Assembly: GCA_965230755.1 (NCBI GenBank)
Contig: CBDDLT010000006.1
Span: forward strand, 1 to 64,000
Direction: 5' to 3'
DNA length: 64,000 nt
Origin: DATFJT01 sp965230755
Lineage (GTDB): Bacteria; Bacteroidota; Bacteroidia; Chitinophagales; Saprospiraceae
This document shows positions 1-9,522 of the stretch, one piece after another; the stretch's first letter is position 1; each line of letters opens with the position of its first letter. The notes under the pieces are model-generated. The model had not been told where the DNA came from. It saw nothing but the letters and a program-made list of their open reading frames with translations, and ran no database searches. Position numbers and translations under genes: made by a program.

Positions 1-1827
1 GGAAATGAACTAGCTCAGCAGGAACCCGATGGTTCCTCTTTCCCTGGTGGTGGATTGAGATCTACTTTTGAGGCTAGAGGATATACAGCTTGGGATCCTT
101 CTTCAAATGCCTTCATTATTGAAGTTGGCGATGGAAAGACCTTATGTATCCCTACTATTTTTGTTACGTATTCTGGGGATGCATTGGATTATAAATTGCC
201 TTTGTTGAAGTCTGAGAAGTATTTAGAGACTGCGGCAGTAGCGGTGGCTCAGTTTTTCGACCCAGAAGTAAAGCAAGTGAGTGTAACACTAGGATGGGAG
301 CAGGAATACTTCTTGGTGGATGAGTCATATTTTCTAGCTCGACCTGACTTAATCATGTGTGGTCGAACCTTAATTGGCAAACACACTGTTAAGGGACAAC
401 AGTTGGATGATCATTATTTTGGTTCTATACCAGAGAGGATCTATCAGTATATGATGGATTTGGAGAAGGAATGTTGGAAGCTTGGTATTCCTGTTAGAAC
501 CAGACATAATGAGGTAGGACCTGGGCAATACGAATTGGCACCTATGTTCGAGCATGTGAATATTGCGGTTGATCACAATCAGCTGTTAATGGACATGATG
601 GAGCGAATTGCTAAGAGGCATCGATTAAGAGTATTGCTTCATGAAAAACCATTCGAAGGGGTTAATGGATCGGGTAAGCACAACAACTGGTCTATCTCGA
701 CCAATACTGGAAAGAACTTACTAAAACCGGGTTTGAATCCTGGTAGAAATCTTCGGTTTTTGACGTTTTTCGTCAACACGATTGCGGCGATCAATGAATT
801 CTCAGATATATTAAGAGCCAGTGTGGCTTCTGCGACCAATGACCATCGTCTTGGAGCAAATGAGGCACCACCTGCAATAATTTCTGTATTCATAGGAAGT
901 GCCTTGACCGATGTCTTGAATAAAATTGCTTCCGGAGAGAATACAGTAGAAAGCATACAAGAAGTGCTCAATTTGTTGGAAAATATCCCTGATTTAGAAC
1001 AGGACAATACAGATAGAAATAGAACTTCGCCTTTTGCATTTACCGGTAATAAGTTCGAATTTAGAATGCCGGGATCCAATGTGAATTGCTCTTCACCTAT
1101 GATGGCCTTGAATACCATGATGGGCTGGCAGTTGAGAAAGTTCCTCAACGATGTTCAGTTCAAAATAGATCAGGGAACTGATCAGCAAATGGCTATTTAT
1201 ACCACTTTGCATCAGTACATTATCGAATCGACCAATATTCGATTTGAAGGAGATAATTATAGCAATGATTGGGTAAAGGAAGCGAAGAAGAGAGGCTTGA
1301 GCAATAATCAAAATACACCTCAGGCGCTTAAGGCTTTGGTTTCAGATGAAGGCTTAGAATTATTTACTGGTAGTGGAGTGTTTTCTGAAAGAGAACTCCG
1401 AGCTCACTACGAGGTGATGCAGGAAAATTACATCCTGAAAAGAGAAATCGAATCGAAGACCTTAGAGGAAATGTGCCTTACTATGATTATTCCTGCGGCT
1501 ATTGCATATCAAACCAATCTGGGAGAAAATGTCTTGGCATTGAAGGGCTTAGGCTTGAAGAGAAAAGAATTTGATGTACAAATGGAGCTTATCAATAGAA
1601 TTCAAAATGCAATATCCAAGATCTCGGATCTCGGAAAGAAGATGTCTGCAGCTAGGGAGAAAGCATTTTCGAAGCATGGCGATGCATTCAAGACAGCCAA
1701 TATTTTTGCTGTAGAAGTTCTTCCTTTAATGAATGAGATTAGAACTCACGTGGATGAATTAGAAGTTCTGGTTGATGATGAGTATTGGAAAGTTCCTAAG
1801 TACAGAGAAATGATGTTCATCAAATAG
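1..1827 (+). CDS. glnN: Type III glutamine synthetase (5'-truncated by window edge)
   Basis: ATP-dependent ligation of ammonia to glutamate, the central nitrogen-assimilation step in the cytoplasm. The reading frame is open from base 1, so the gene starts outside the window; 608 residues are visible of the usual 700-730. Family signatures near the visible N-terminus are EPDGSSFPGGG and TFEARGYTAWDP; further on come RHNEVGPGQYELAP, the ATP-binding NGSGKHNNWS and the NDHRLGANEAPPAI stretch. These belong to the long GSIII/GlnN type typical of Bacteroidota, not to GlnA type I. The long C-terminal extension after about residue 450 is also characteristic. A TTG at 55 is an internal leucine codon, not a start, because conserved family sequence precedes it. 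The stop overlaps the end of the convergent prmC gene by 8 bases. Confidence 0.96.
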   Translation, partial: GNELAQQEPDGSSFPGGGLRSTFEARGYTAWDPSSNAFIIEVGDGKTLCIPTIFVTYSGDALDYKLPLLKSEKYLETAAVAVAQFFDPEVKQVSVTLGWEQEYFLVDESYFLARPDLIMCGRTLIGKHTVKGQQLDDHYFGSIPERIYQYMMDLEKECWKLGIPVRTRHNEVGPGQYELAPMFEHVNIAVDHNQLLMDMMERIAKRHRLRVLLHEKPFEGVNGSGKHNNWSISTNTGKNLLKPGLNPGRNLRFLTFFVNTIAAINEFSDILRASVASATNDHRLGANEAPPAIISVFIGSALTDVLNKIASGENTVESIQEVLNLLENIPDLEQDNTDRNRTSPFAFTGNKFEFRMPGSNVNCSSPMMALNTMMGWQLRKFLNDVQFKIDQGTDQQMAIYTTLHQYIIESTNIRFEGDNYSNDWVKEAKKRGLSNNQNTPQALKALVSDEGLELFTGSGVFSERELRAHYEVMQENYILKREIESKTLEEMCLTMIIPAAIAYQTNLGENVLALKGLGLKRKEFDVQMELINRIQNAISKISDLGKKMSAAREKAFSKHGDAFKTANIFAVEVLPLMNEIRTHVDELEVLVDDEYWKVPKYREMMFIK

Positions 1828-2626
1828 ATAATTTAGATACTTTAAGAATTCTGTCTTTTCCCGATAAATCTTGGATGATGGCTGATGTCAATCCCAATTC
1901 CTGACTAAAATTTTGGATGGCCTTGGACCTGAATTCATTGAGTTCGAAGTAGGCAACACCATTGTCGTTCATCAGTTGATCCCAATTGCTGAGAATTGTG
2001 CGATAAAATATCAGAGGGTCCTTGTGAAATAGAGCTAAGTCAGGTTCGAAACGAATAACGGAATCCCCCATCAGGTGTTTTTCGACTTCGGAAATATAAG
2101 GTGGGTTGGACACCAATACGTCAAATTTGCCATCAAAGACTTCATAATTCTCGGAAAGTATATCGTGACGTATCCATTTTACTTCTAGGTCGTTTTTTTG
2201 AGCATTGTATTGTGCCACTTCCAACGCTTGTGGACTAATGTCGGTACCAACTATATTCCAATATGACCTTCTTTTAGACAAACTCAAAGCAATACATCCA
2301 CTACCCGTGGCAATATCTATCACACTTAATTTGTCGTCTTGATGTTCTTGAAGAATCAAATGAACCAGCTCCTCTGTTTCAGGCCTAGGTATTAATACGG
2401 AATCGTTGACATAAAGCTCCAGTTCATAAAACCAGGCAGACTCTAACAAATACTGAATGGGATAATCATCAAGTAAAAGCTTCAAGTCTTTAATAATTTG
2501 CTCCTCATCCTTTTCATCGAATAGCAGCTTTTTCTTTTCAAAATACAATTTGAAAATATTATTCGACTCTCGGCTTCCAAACTTGTCTGTAAGCTTATTT
2601 TTAAATAGCGTTGGTAGGTCTACCAC
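1820..2626 (-). CDS. prmC: Peptide chain release factor N5-glutamine methyltransferase
   Basis: Methylates the GGQ glutamine of release factors RF1 and RF2 using S-adenosylmethionine, which speeds translation termination. The 268 residues are normal for the family. An N-terminal helical domain is followed by a Rossmann methyltransferase fold with the SAM-binding VIDIATGSGCIALSLS and the catalytic NPPY motif in VSNPPYISEV (around residue 180). The IPRPETEELV stretch just before motif I is also diagnostic. The start is GTG at 2626, only 24 bases after the pdhA stop, so the two are probably co-transcribed leftward. Its end overlaps the end of glnN. Confidence 0.95.
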   Translation of the reverse strand: MVDLPTLFKNKLTDKFGSRESNNIFKLYFEKKKLLFDEKDEEQIIKDLKLLLDDYPIQYLLESAWFYELELYVNDSVLIPRPETEELVHLILQEHQDDKLSVIDIATGSGCIALSLSKRRSYWNIVGTDISPQALEVAQYNAQKNDLEVKWIRHDILSENYEVFDGKFDVLVSNPPYISEVEKHLMGDSVIRFEPDLALFHKDPLIFYRTILSNWDQLMNDNGVAYFELNEFRSKAIQNFSQELGLTSAIIQDLSGKDRILKVSKLSI

Positions 2627-2650
2627 AGCAAGCTATATTTCATTGAGCCT

Positions 2651-3673
2651 CTAGTCTCTAATAAAAGGATAGTCCTGTTGCACATAGTTGTCCGTATACA
2701 AATCAGCAGGATCGGGAAATGGACTATTTTCTGCAAATTCAACCGCGCTGTTCACTTTAGCCTTCACTTTATCTTTGATCTTATTGATCTCATCTTCACT
2801 GGCTATCTTATTATCCAAAATAGTCTGCTCCGTTATTTTGATAGGATCCTGAGCCTTATAATCATTGAGCTCTTCTTTAGTTCTATATTTAGCAGGATCA
2901 GAAACTGAATGTCCCTTGTATCGATAAGTTTTCATCTCAAGGAAATAAGGACCTTTACCTGATCTGATATGCTTAGCTGCCTCTAGTAACGCTTCGTGAA
3001 CATCTTCCGGTTTCATCGCATTGACCGATTTAGAAGGCATGTCGAATGCCAGACCAATTTTGTACAGGTCCTGAACATTGCTTGTTCTTTCTACCGAAGT
3101 ACCCATGGCATAACCGTTGTTTTCTACAATATAAAGGACTGGTAATTTCCAAGTCATGGCCATGTTAAATGACTCGTATAAAGCGCCTTGTCTAGCGGCT
3201 CCATCTCCAAACATGGTCACACATAGATTTTTGGTTCCGCGATATTGCTCAGCCAGCGCGATGCCGGTTCCAATAGGTATTTGTGCTCCTACAATCCCGT
3301 TGCCACCAAAATAATTATGCTCTTTCGAGAAAAAATGCATGGATCCGCCTTTTCCCTTGACGCATCCTGTAGCTTTTCCGTACAATTCTGCCATGCAAGA
3401 TTCCGGAGAGAGACCTCGCGCGATCGCAATTCCATGTTGTCGATAAGCGGTAACCACCGGATCTTCTGGTTTTATGGCGGTCATCATTCCCGCAGCAATG
3501 GCTTCCTGTCCTATATAAACATGACAAAAACCACGAACCTTATTTTGACCGTAGGCCATCAAAGTTCTCTCCTCAAATCTCCTGATCAACAACATGTTTT
3601 CGTACCAGGTCAGATAGGTCTTTTTAGAATACTTTGTCTTTTGTTTTGTTTTTGTATTACTTGCAGTAGCCAT
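2651..3673 (-). CDS. pdhA: Pyruvate dehydrogenase E1 component, alpha subunit
   Basis: Thiamine-diphosphate-dependent decarboxylase subunit of the pyruvate dehydrogenase complex, which feeds acetyl-CoA into the TCA cycle. The 340 residues fit the alpha subunit of the two-chain (alpha2beta2) E1. The ThDP motif runs from GDGAARQGALYESFN to VENNGYAMGT. GFCHVYIGQEA and YRYKGHSVSDPAKYR (the phosphorylation-loop region of E1-alpha) are clear. A lysine-rich head of about 18 residues precedes the conserved start of the fold. The beta subunit is not adjacent; prmC follows downstream instead. A -7-like element on the minus strand lies about 127 bases upstream of the ATG. Confidence 0.96.
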   Translation of the reverse strand: MATASNTKTKQKTKYSKKTYLTWYENMLLIRRFEERTLMAYGQNKVRGFCHVYIGQEAIAAGMMTAIKPEDPVVTAYRQHGIAIARGLSPESCMAELYGKATGCVKGKGGSMHFFSKEHNYFGGNGIVGAQIPIGTGIALAEQYRGTKNLCVTMFGDGAARQGALYESFNMAMTWKLPVLYIVENNGYAMGTSVERTSNVQDLYKIGLAFDMPSKSVNAMKPEDVHEALLEAAKHIRSGKGPYFLEMKTYRYKGHSVSDPAKYRTKEELNDYKAQDPIKITEQTILDNKIASEDEINKIKDKVKAKVNSAVEFAENSPFPDPADLYTDNYVQQDYPFIRD

Positions 3674-3799
3674 AAACTTATACCATTTTTTCTGTTAAAT
3701 GCCGCTTGGCGCTATTACTATAATGTCGATAAAAGACAATTGTTGTCGACTTTATAAACACGCATCGGTATTAAATTTTAATTTTATCGGTGCTCATGG

Positions 3800-3807
3800 C
3801 AAATATA
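3800..3807 (-). promoter_or_regulatory. Candidate -7 box for pdhA
   Basis: On the minus strand the bases read TATATTTG, a full match to the Bacteroidota -7 consensus TAnnTTTG. I found no well-spaced -33 TTTG (the nearest TTG is about 24 bases further upstream), so this is a half-supported promoter. It would give a leader of about 120 bases for pdhA and lies inside the short reading frame that precedes recF. Confidence 0.35.
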
Positions 3808-3845
3808 GATAATTTAAGACAATCACTTGCTCAATTATTTGATTC

Positions 3846-4949
3846 GTGAAGACATGTGTTCATACACTGAAACTGCAGAATTTCAAGAATTATGAAAGTG
3901 CCAGATTCGAACTGAATCCTGGCTTTAACCTTATTTGGGGAAAAAACGGGATGGGCAAGACGAATGCCCTTGATGCTATCTTCTATTTATCTAATCTAAA
4001 AAGCAACTCCGTAAGTAGAGATATTGAATTGGTTCGCCAAGGGGCTGATTTTTTCAGAGTGGAGGCCTCAGTGGAGATGGGAGAGAATACTCATTCTATA
4101 CAAATTGGACTGGATAAACATAGAAAGTTGACCAGCATGGATGATGAAAAAATAGAAAAGCGCTTAGACTGGATCGGAAGGATTCCGGTTTGGATGATAT
4201 CTCCGGAGGACGATGAAATTGTGAAGGAGGGAAGTGCTGTTCGAAGAAAAATGATGAATCACCTACTGGGTGTTTTAGATAGATCATATCTTGAAGATCT
4301 AATTGCTTATAACCGGTTGTTGAAGCAAAGAAATACTTACTTAAAGACAACTGCCCCTCGAGGGGTTGATCGTCATTTTTTGATGACCTATTCTGAGCAG
4401 ATGAATGATTTTGCACTTAGAGTAGCAGCGAAAAGAAAAAAGGTGTCCGAAGAGATTTTACCACATTTCGATGAGACCTATAAAGCGATTTCTAAAACCG
4501 AAGAGAAGGCCGAATTATTCTATTCTTCTTCCTTAAAAGACAACAATCTGGTCGATCTGCATCAAGCGAACATAGATAAGGATATTGTACTTAAAAGGAC
4601 CTGTCTTGGGCCTCATAGAGATGACTGGGTATTTAATCTAGCTGGGAAAAGACTAAAATATTTTGGCTCCCAAGGCCAGAAGAAAACCTTTATCCTTAGC
4701 GTTAAGTTATCCTTAATTCAACTCTATTACGAAAGGACTAAAAAAAGACCAATTCTTTTATTGGATGATGTCTTCGATAAGATAGATGTCTACAGAGCAC
4801 AAGGTTTGATTGAGTGGTTGAGTAACTCATGCATACATCAAATAATCATTACGGATACAGAACGAGAAAGATCAGGTCTTATCTTTGATAGAATGAAGTT
4901 GGAATACAAACATTATCAAGTAGAAAATGGTAGTTTAGTGTATGAATGA
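3846..4949 (+). CDS. recF: DNA replication and repair protein RecF
   Basis: SMC-like ATPase that recognises gapped DNA and helps load RecA through RecFOR. The 367 residues match the family. Walker A is GKNGMGKTNALDAIFYL (around residue 33), the SMC-type signature is GSQGQKKTFILSVKLS, and Walker B with the D-loop is LLLDDVFDKID near residue 307. The GTG start at 3846 places the usual short beta strand before the LQNFKNYE motif. The start shares the bases GTGA with the stop of a 17-codon upstream frame, which would allow translational coupling. The 3' end overlaps the DUF721 gene by 8 bases. Confidence 0.94.
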   Translation: MKTCVHTLKLQNFKNYESARFELNPGFNLIWGKNGMGKTNALDAIFYLSNLKSNSVSRDIELVRQGADFFRVEASVEMGENTHSIQIGLDKHRKLTSMDDEKIEKRLDWIGRIPVWMISPEDDEIVKEGSAVRRKMMNHLLGVLDRSYLEDLIAYNRLLKQRNTYLKTTAPRGVDRHFLMTYSEQMNDFALRVAAKRKKVSEEILPHFDETYKAISKTEEKAELFYSSSLKDNNLVDLHQANIDKDIVLKRTCLGPHRDDWVFNLAGKRLKYFGSQGQKKTFILSVKLSLIQLYYERTKKRPILLLDDVFDKIDVYRAQGLIEWLSNSCIHQIIITDTERERSGLIFDRMKLEYKHYQVENGSLVYE

Positions 4950-5235
4950 TAAAGGAAATACCAGAACTTTAGCTGATGTGGTACGCAACTTATTGCATTC
5001 ACCCAAAGTGAAAAAGAAATACTTTCAGGCCAAAATCAAAATGGTACTGGAATCTTCTTTTAAAGGATATTATAAAGAGTATTTTCAAAGCATCACATTA
5101 AAAAATAATACCTTAATTCTCCGAATTTCTTCGTCTGTCCTTCGAAATGAATTGATGCTAAGGAAGAATGAATTAATGAACAAACTCAATAAAGAATTAG
5201 GTGAAAATTATGTCCTCAGAATTGAGATTTATTAG
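4942..5235 (+). CDS. DUF721 domain protein (DciA-related)
   Basis: A 97-residue protein of the DUF721 family. Members next to recF or dnaA in many bacteria have been linked to replicative helicase loading (DciA); the Bacteroidota versions are less studied, so the role is inferred. Visible features are an N-terminal helix (LADVVRNLLHSPKVKKKY) and a KH-like core ending in LRNELMLRKNELMNKLNKEL and YVLRIEIY. It overlaps recF by 8 bases, strongly suggesting a recF-DUF721 operon. No signal peptide or membrane segment is visible. Confidence 0.82.
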   Translation: MNDKGNTRTLADVVRNLLHSPKVKKKYFQAKIKMVLESSFKGYYKEYFQSITLKNNTLILRISSSVLRNELMLRKNELMNKLNKELGENYVLRIEIY

Positions 5236-5298
5236 GACAATTTTAGCCTCATAGTTCGTTCAGAATTTAAATTGGCATTCTCTTTCAGTGGGGCGTAT

Positions 5299-5306
5299 TA
5301 TTTTTG
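5299..5306 (+). promoter_or_regulatory. Candidate -7 box for the adhesin gene array
   Basis: TATTTTTG matches TAnnTTTG exactly and lies about 86 bases upstream of the ATG at 5392. A TTG at 5272-5274 lies 24 bases further upstream, longer than the usual spacing, so only the -7 element is supported. No comparable element precedes the second or third adhesin gene, which follow at 19-21 bases, so all three may depend on this promoter. Confidence 0.4.
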
Positions 5307-5391
5307 ATTTCAGCTTCCCTTGCAGCGTTTCATCCTTTGGGATTTTTAACTACAATTAAAATGACTATATTTAGTGTTAAAATTGACGAAG

Positions 5392-8300
5392 ATGAAAGCA
5401 TACAGGATTATCCTGATCATATTTATACTTTCTGTTTACCACCAATCTTCTTCTCAACCCTCCACGTGTGGCGCCCCTATTTTTGAAACGACTTGTCAGG
5501 CGGCATGTGTAACGTGTGGGGATATTGACGGACTCATGTTGACAACCCTTGAAAATCAAGGAGGGAATCTACCTCCTGGGTTCTGTACGGCCTTTTCTCA
5601 TACTTCTTCTTGGGTAGGGTTTGTGGCAGGAAGTACTAATTTGGATCTTAACGTAGCGGTAGGAGCATGTACGGGAATTGCAACGGAAATGGGAATTTAC
5701 GAAGGATGTGATTGTTCCAATTATAACTTGGTTTCCAACTGTAACACCATGATGAATGCCAATACTACCTATGGGTTTAATGCAACAGGACTCGTTGTAG
5801 GTCAATATTATTGGCTAGTATTTGACGGTAATGGTGAGTCGGCATGTGATGTAACTTTTAGCGTAATTTCGGGATCTACCGGATCATCGGGATCGCCAAC
5901 TATAGGTCCTATAACGGGAGATCAAGAGGTTTGTATCAATGATCTAGAAGAGTATTCAATCCCCGAAGTGGGCACTTGTAATTATAATTGGACCCTAGAT
6001 GGAGGTGGAATTTTCACCACGGGTACCGGTACCAATGTTGTCAATATTCAATGGACTACTTCTGGAGATTGGCAGCTTTGTGCAGAACCTGAAGTTATTT
6101 GTGCGGGAAGTTCTGAGGTTTGCATTGATATAAATGTTTCGGATCAATTGACACCTACTGAAGTTGGACCTGAAAAAATTTGCGAAGGAGACCTTTACGT
6201 CTATGATGGTGATGGTATGGCATACGGACAGGGTGAGCATGTCATTCAGTTGATTTCATCTAGAGGTTGTGATAGCTTCGTTACTTTGATTGTAGAAGAA
6301 TTTCCGAACGAAAATGTCGAATTGGAAGAGACGATTTGTGCACCTGATTGTTATCAAGTAGGATCACAAGATTTTTGCGAATCAGGAGATTATGAAGTCA
6401 TGTTGATGATGGCCAATGAGCCATTTTGTGATAGTACAGTCTCTTTATTGCTCAACGTTTTGTCGGTAGAGACCATGGTAGAAAAAGATGGAGACTTAGG
6501 TTGCGATAATGATCTGGTTACGCTAGACGGAGGTTCAAGTCTTATTTCAGGAGATGGTGATATTGAGTATACTTGGAGAGATGAAACAGGGGCAATTGTC
6601 GGAACAGATCCTACCCTGGATGTAATGGATGAAGGAACTTATACTTTGACCATTACAATAACTTCATTTGATGGCGATGTAAGTTGCTTTGATGTGGCAG
6701 ATATTGAGGTTACAGGAAGTTCACAAGTTCCGGAATTAGAATACAACAATACTTTGATTTTATGTGATGGAGATTCTATTAATTTGGATACCCTGAGCAT
6801 CATTGATTTAAATAATACAGGTGGAGTCATTACTTTTCATTCTGATTCTCCTGCCGACAACACCAATTTATTGAGCAATACAACCGTCGCACCTAATTCT
6901 CCAACGACCTATTTTGCTCTGTCTTCTTTAGGTAGTTGCGGAGATGAAATCCCAATACCTATAAATCTGGGTCCTGAAATATACTTTTATGATACAATAA
7001 GGATCTGCCAAGGTGATATGGTGGAGCTGAATTTACTCAATATCATTGATAGTAATAATACCGCTGCTACTTATACATTTCACAGTGACGTTCCTACTTC
7101 TATGGCGAACTTACTGAGTTCAAGTACAGTTGTTCCTTCGGCCGATACTGTATTTTACGCTCGTGCTGAGTTTGGTCCTTGTACGGACGAAGTCCCTATC
7201 CTTATTGAGGTGGCAGAGAGTGTCCCACTTAGTATTGGCGGCCCTTATGTATTGGATTGTAATACTAGTAGTGTTCGTTTGGATCCGGGCTTTCAAAGTG
7301 GAGCAGGCTATACGGTCACTTGGACAGATGCACTGGGCGTTGTAATCAACAATCCGGATAGTGTTGCAGTAAGTGTTCAAAACCCTGGATGGTATTATAT
7401 AGAAAGCTTTGGTTCGAATGTGAGTTGCATTGTGATTGATTCTGTTGAAGTAACTGAAGATTATGCTTTACCCAATCTGACTACTCAGGATACCAGCACG
7501 TTTTCGTGCGGAGATGTAATGATAGAATTAGTGGGTAATACGGATTTTGCCTTTCCCGGATTAACATGGTATTGGACGACAACCAGTGGAAGTATAGTTA
7601 GTGATCCAAATTCGGATAGGATAGATGTGGATGCTCCGGGAGAGTACTTGTTTATCATTACAAGTAGCGCTAACGGTTGTTCAGATACGGTAGAACAAGT
7701 AGTTGTACCAGACCAGAATATCCCATCTTTAAGTACAGACCCAGTAGGAACGATAGATTGTATCAACGATCGAGTAGTATTAAGTGCGAATGGTCAGTCA
7801 AGCAATGGATCGAATATCAGCTATCAATGGACGACTATGGATGGTGTGATCATGGGTAATCCCAATGCGCCGACATTGACAGTGATGGATGGAGGGTCGT
7901 ATCGGATCGAAATAATAGATGATGGAAATGGATGCAGGAATGCTGCTACCTTAACGGTGTTGGTAGATACCATCTCACCAGTGGTGAGTTTTACCTCAGA
8001 CTTGGAGTTGGATTGTATTCAATCGAGTGCGATGTTATTTCCAATACAAGCTGAAAATAGTGATTTTGATTATCAGTGGAATACGGCAGATGGATCATTA
8101 CCGATGAACCCAAATCAACACACCATAGAAGTAATGGAAGAGGGAACTTATGTGTTGACGGTCATCAATAGGACGAACGGCTGTAGAAGCAGTGAGTCAA
8201 TCACGGTGACAGAAGATGTCAACACACCGTTATCGGACATAGTAGTACCTGGGATATTGACTTGTGAGATGCCGAGCATCGTATTGGATGCGAGCAATTC

Positions 8301-9501
8301 GAGTGATGGTCCGGAAATCGACTATGATTGGAGTAGTACTGATGGTAATTTTATTGATATGAGCGATCGTCAACGCGTGGAGGTGGACGAACCTGGTACT
8401 TATCAACTGGTGATAACGAACACGAATAATTTCTGTAGTGATACGGTAGAAGTGGAAGTGATGAGCAATGAGACCTATCCGATCATTTCGATAGCGACAC
8501 CAGATTCATTGGGATGTGAGAATGCGGAGGTACAGATCGTAGCTCAAGTAAGTAATTCGATGAGCAATACGACGCAGTGGAGTACATTGGATGGAAGCAT
8601 TGTATCAAGTACAACGGGCAATACGATCACAGTGGATTTGGGAGGCACTTATGTATTCCGGGTTGAAGATTTAGCCAGTGGTTGTATCTCGGAAGATAGC
8701 GTGAGGGTAGGAGGAGTAGCGACGGGACCAACGGGATTTGACTTGATGATCGATGAGGGCTTGTGTTTGGGAGAAGAGTCGAGCATCTTCATCAGCAATG
8801 TAGTAGGCGGTGAAGCACCGTATAGAGTGGAGTTGAATGGAGTAGGATTGGATTTTGATACGAATGAAGCGGTATTTCCTGGAGACTATGTATTGGTAGT
8901 ATATGACGAGAATGACTGTATAGTATCGGATACGTTTACGATACGAGGAGGGAGGGAATATCCGGTGAACATCGGTTTAGACTTTACGATCACGGCAGGC
9001 GATTATGAATTATTGATCCCACAGTTTGGCTTTGATACGAGTATCATCGAGAGTTTGCAGTGGAGTCCAAGTGAAGCAGTGAGTTGTGATACCTGCATCA
9101 GGACGGAGTTTATCTCGACGAGTTCAGTAGAAGTGATCTTGGAAGTATTGACAGAAGATGGTTGCAGGGGCATGGCTGATATCTTCATTACAGTGATACC
9201 GAGTAAGGATGTTTATATACCGAATTCATTTTCACCGAATGCGGATAAGTTGAACGACTACTTCACAGTCTTTGCAAGAGATGGACGAGTAAGAGAGGTG
9301 AAACACTTGCGGGTATTCAATAGATGGGGTGATATGGTATTCGAGAAGGAGAACTTTCCACCGAATGTAGAGGAACAGGGATGGGATGGTAGGCAGAATG
9401 GAGAGGACTTGAATCCAGAGGTATTCATCTTTACGGCGGAGGTGGAGTTTATCAATGGTAGCACACAATTATTTTCAGGAGATATCACATTGTTAAAATA
9501 A
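5392..9501 (+). CDS. Giant T9SS type B surface protein, array copy 1
   Basis: Predicted secreted surface protein of 1,369 residues. A signal peptide (about 22 residues, hydrophobic run RIILIIFILSVY) is best started at the ATG at 5392; an in-frame GTG at 5374 would only add a polar lead. Residues about 25-165 form a Cys-rich N-domain (CGAPIFETTCQAACVTCGD). Ig/PKD-like repeats of about 80-90 residues follow, each ending in a Cys-containing strand. Around residues 1120-1185 there is an SprB-like repeat (GGEAPYRVELNG), then a CHU_C/type B sorting domain at about 1272-1369 (IPNSFSPNADKLNDYF, FNRWGDMVFE, GWDGRQNGEDL). From residue 694 on it is nearly identical to the next two genes, while its first half is unrelated to theirs. 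Adhesion or gliding is inferred from the class; no enzymatic domain was seen. Confidence 0.88.
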   Translation: MKAYRIILIIFILSVYHQSSSQPSTCGAPIFETTCQAACVTCGDIDGLMLTTLENQGGNLPPGFCTAFSHTSSWVGFVAGSTNLDLNVAVGACTGIATEMGIYEGCDCSNYNLVSNCNTMMNANTTYGFNATGLVVGQYYWLVFDGNGESACDVTFSVISGSTGSSGSPTIGPITGDQEVCINDLEEYSIPEVGTCNYNWTLDGGGIFTTGTGTNVVNIQWTTSGDWQLCAEPEVICAGSSEVCIDINVSDQLTPTEVGPEKICEGDLYVYDGDGMAYGQGEHVIQLISSRGCDSFVTLIVEEFPNENVELEETICAPDCYQVGSQDFCESGDYEVMLMMANEPFCDSTVSLLLNVLSVETMVEKDGDLGCDNDLVTLDGGSSLISGDGDIEYTWRDETGAIVGTDPTLDVMDEGTYTLTITITSFDGDVSCFDVADIEVTGSSQVPELEYNNTLILCDGDSINLDTLSIIDLNNTGGVITFHSDSPADNTNLLSNTTVAPNSPTTYFALSSLGSCGDEIPIPINLGPEIYFYDTIRICQGDMVELNLLNIIDSNNTAATYTFHSDVPTSMANLLSSSTVVPSADTVFYARAEFGPCTDEVPILIEVAESVPLSIGGPYVLDCNTSSVRLDPGFQSGAGYTVTWTDALGVVINNPDSVAVSVQNPGWYYIESFGSNVSCIVIDSVEVTEDYALPNLTTQDTSTFSCGDVMIELVGNTDFAFPGLTWYWTTTSGSIVSDPNSDRIDVDAPGEYLFIITSSANGCSDTVEQVVVPDQNIPSLSTDPVGTIDCINDRVVLSANGQSSNGSNISYQWTTMDGVIMGNPNAPTLTVMDGGSYRIEIIDDGNGCRNAATLTVLVDTISPVVSFTSDLELDCIQSSAMLFPIQAENSDFDYQWNTADGSLPMNPNQHTIEVMEEGTYVLTVINRTNGCRSSESITVTEDVNTPLSDIVVPGILTCEMPSIVLDASNSSDGPEIDYDWSSTDGNFIDMSDRQRVEVDEPGTYQLVITNTNNFCSDTVEVEVMSNETYPIISIATPDSLGCENAEVQIVAQVSNSMSNTTQWSTLDGSIVSSTTGNTITVDLGGTYVFRVEDLASGCISEDSVRVGGVATGPTGFDLMIDEGLCLGEESSIFISNVVGGEAPYRVELNGVGLDFDTNEAVFPGDYVLVVYDENDCIVSDTFTIRGGREYPVNIGLDFTITAGDYELLIPQFGFDTSIIESLQWSPSEAVSCDTCIRTEFISTSSVEVILEVLTEDGCRGMADIFITVIPSKDVYIPNSFSPNADKLNDYFTVFARDGRVREVKHLRVFNRWGDMVFEKENFPPNVEEQGWDGRQNGEDLNPEVFIFTAEVEFINGSTQLFSGDITLLK
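7471..9501 (+). repeat. Conserved C-terminal cassette, copy 1 (2,031 bp)
   Basis: First of three 2,031-bp blocks with no net length change relative to each other. It encodes 676 residues (five Ig-like repeats, one SprB-like repeat, pre-CTD and type B sorting domain). By hand count about 19 residues differ between this block and copy 2, while silent differences are scattered throughout. The strongest similarity starts near 7720. Confidence 0.9.
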
Positions 9502-9522
9502 AACGGTATAAGAGAGAATTCT

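Noticed and set aside
5374..5391. GTG start for adhesin copy 1
   Set aside because: It only adds six polar residues before a good signal peptide that begins at the ATG at 5392.
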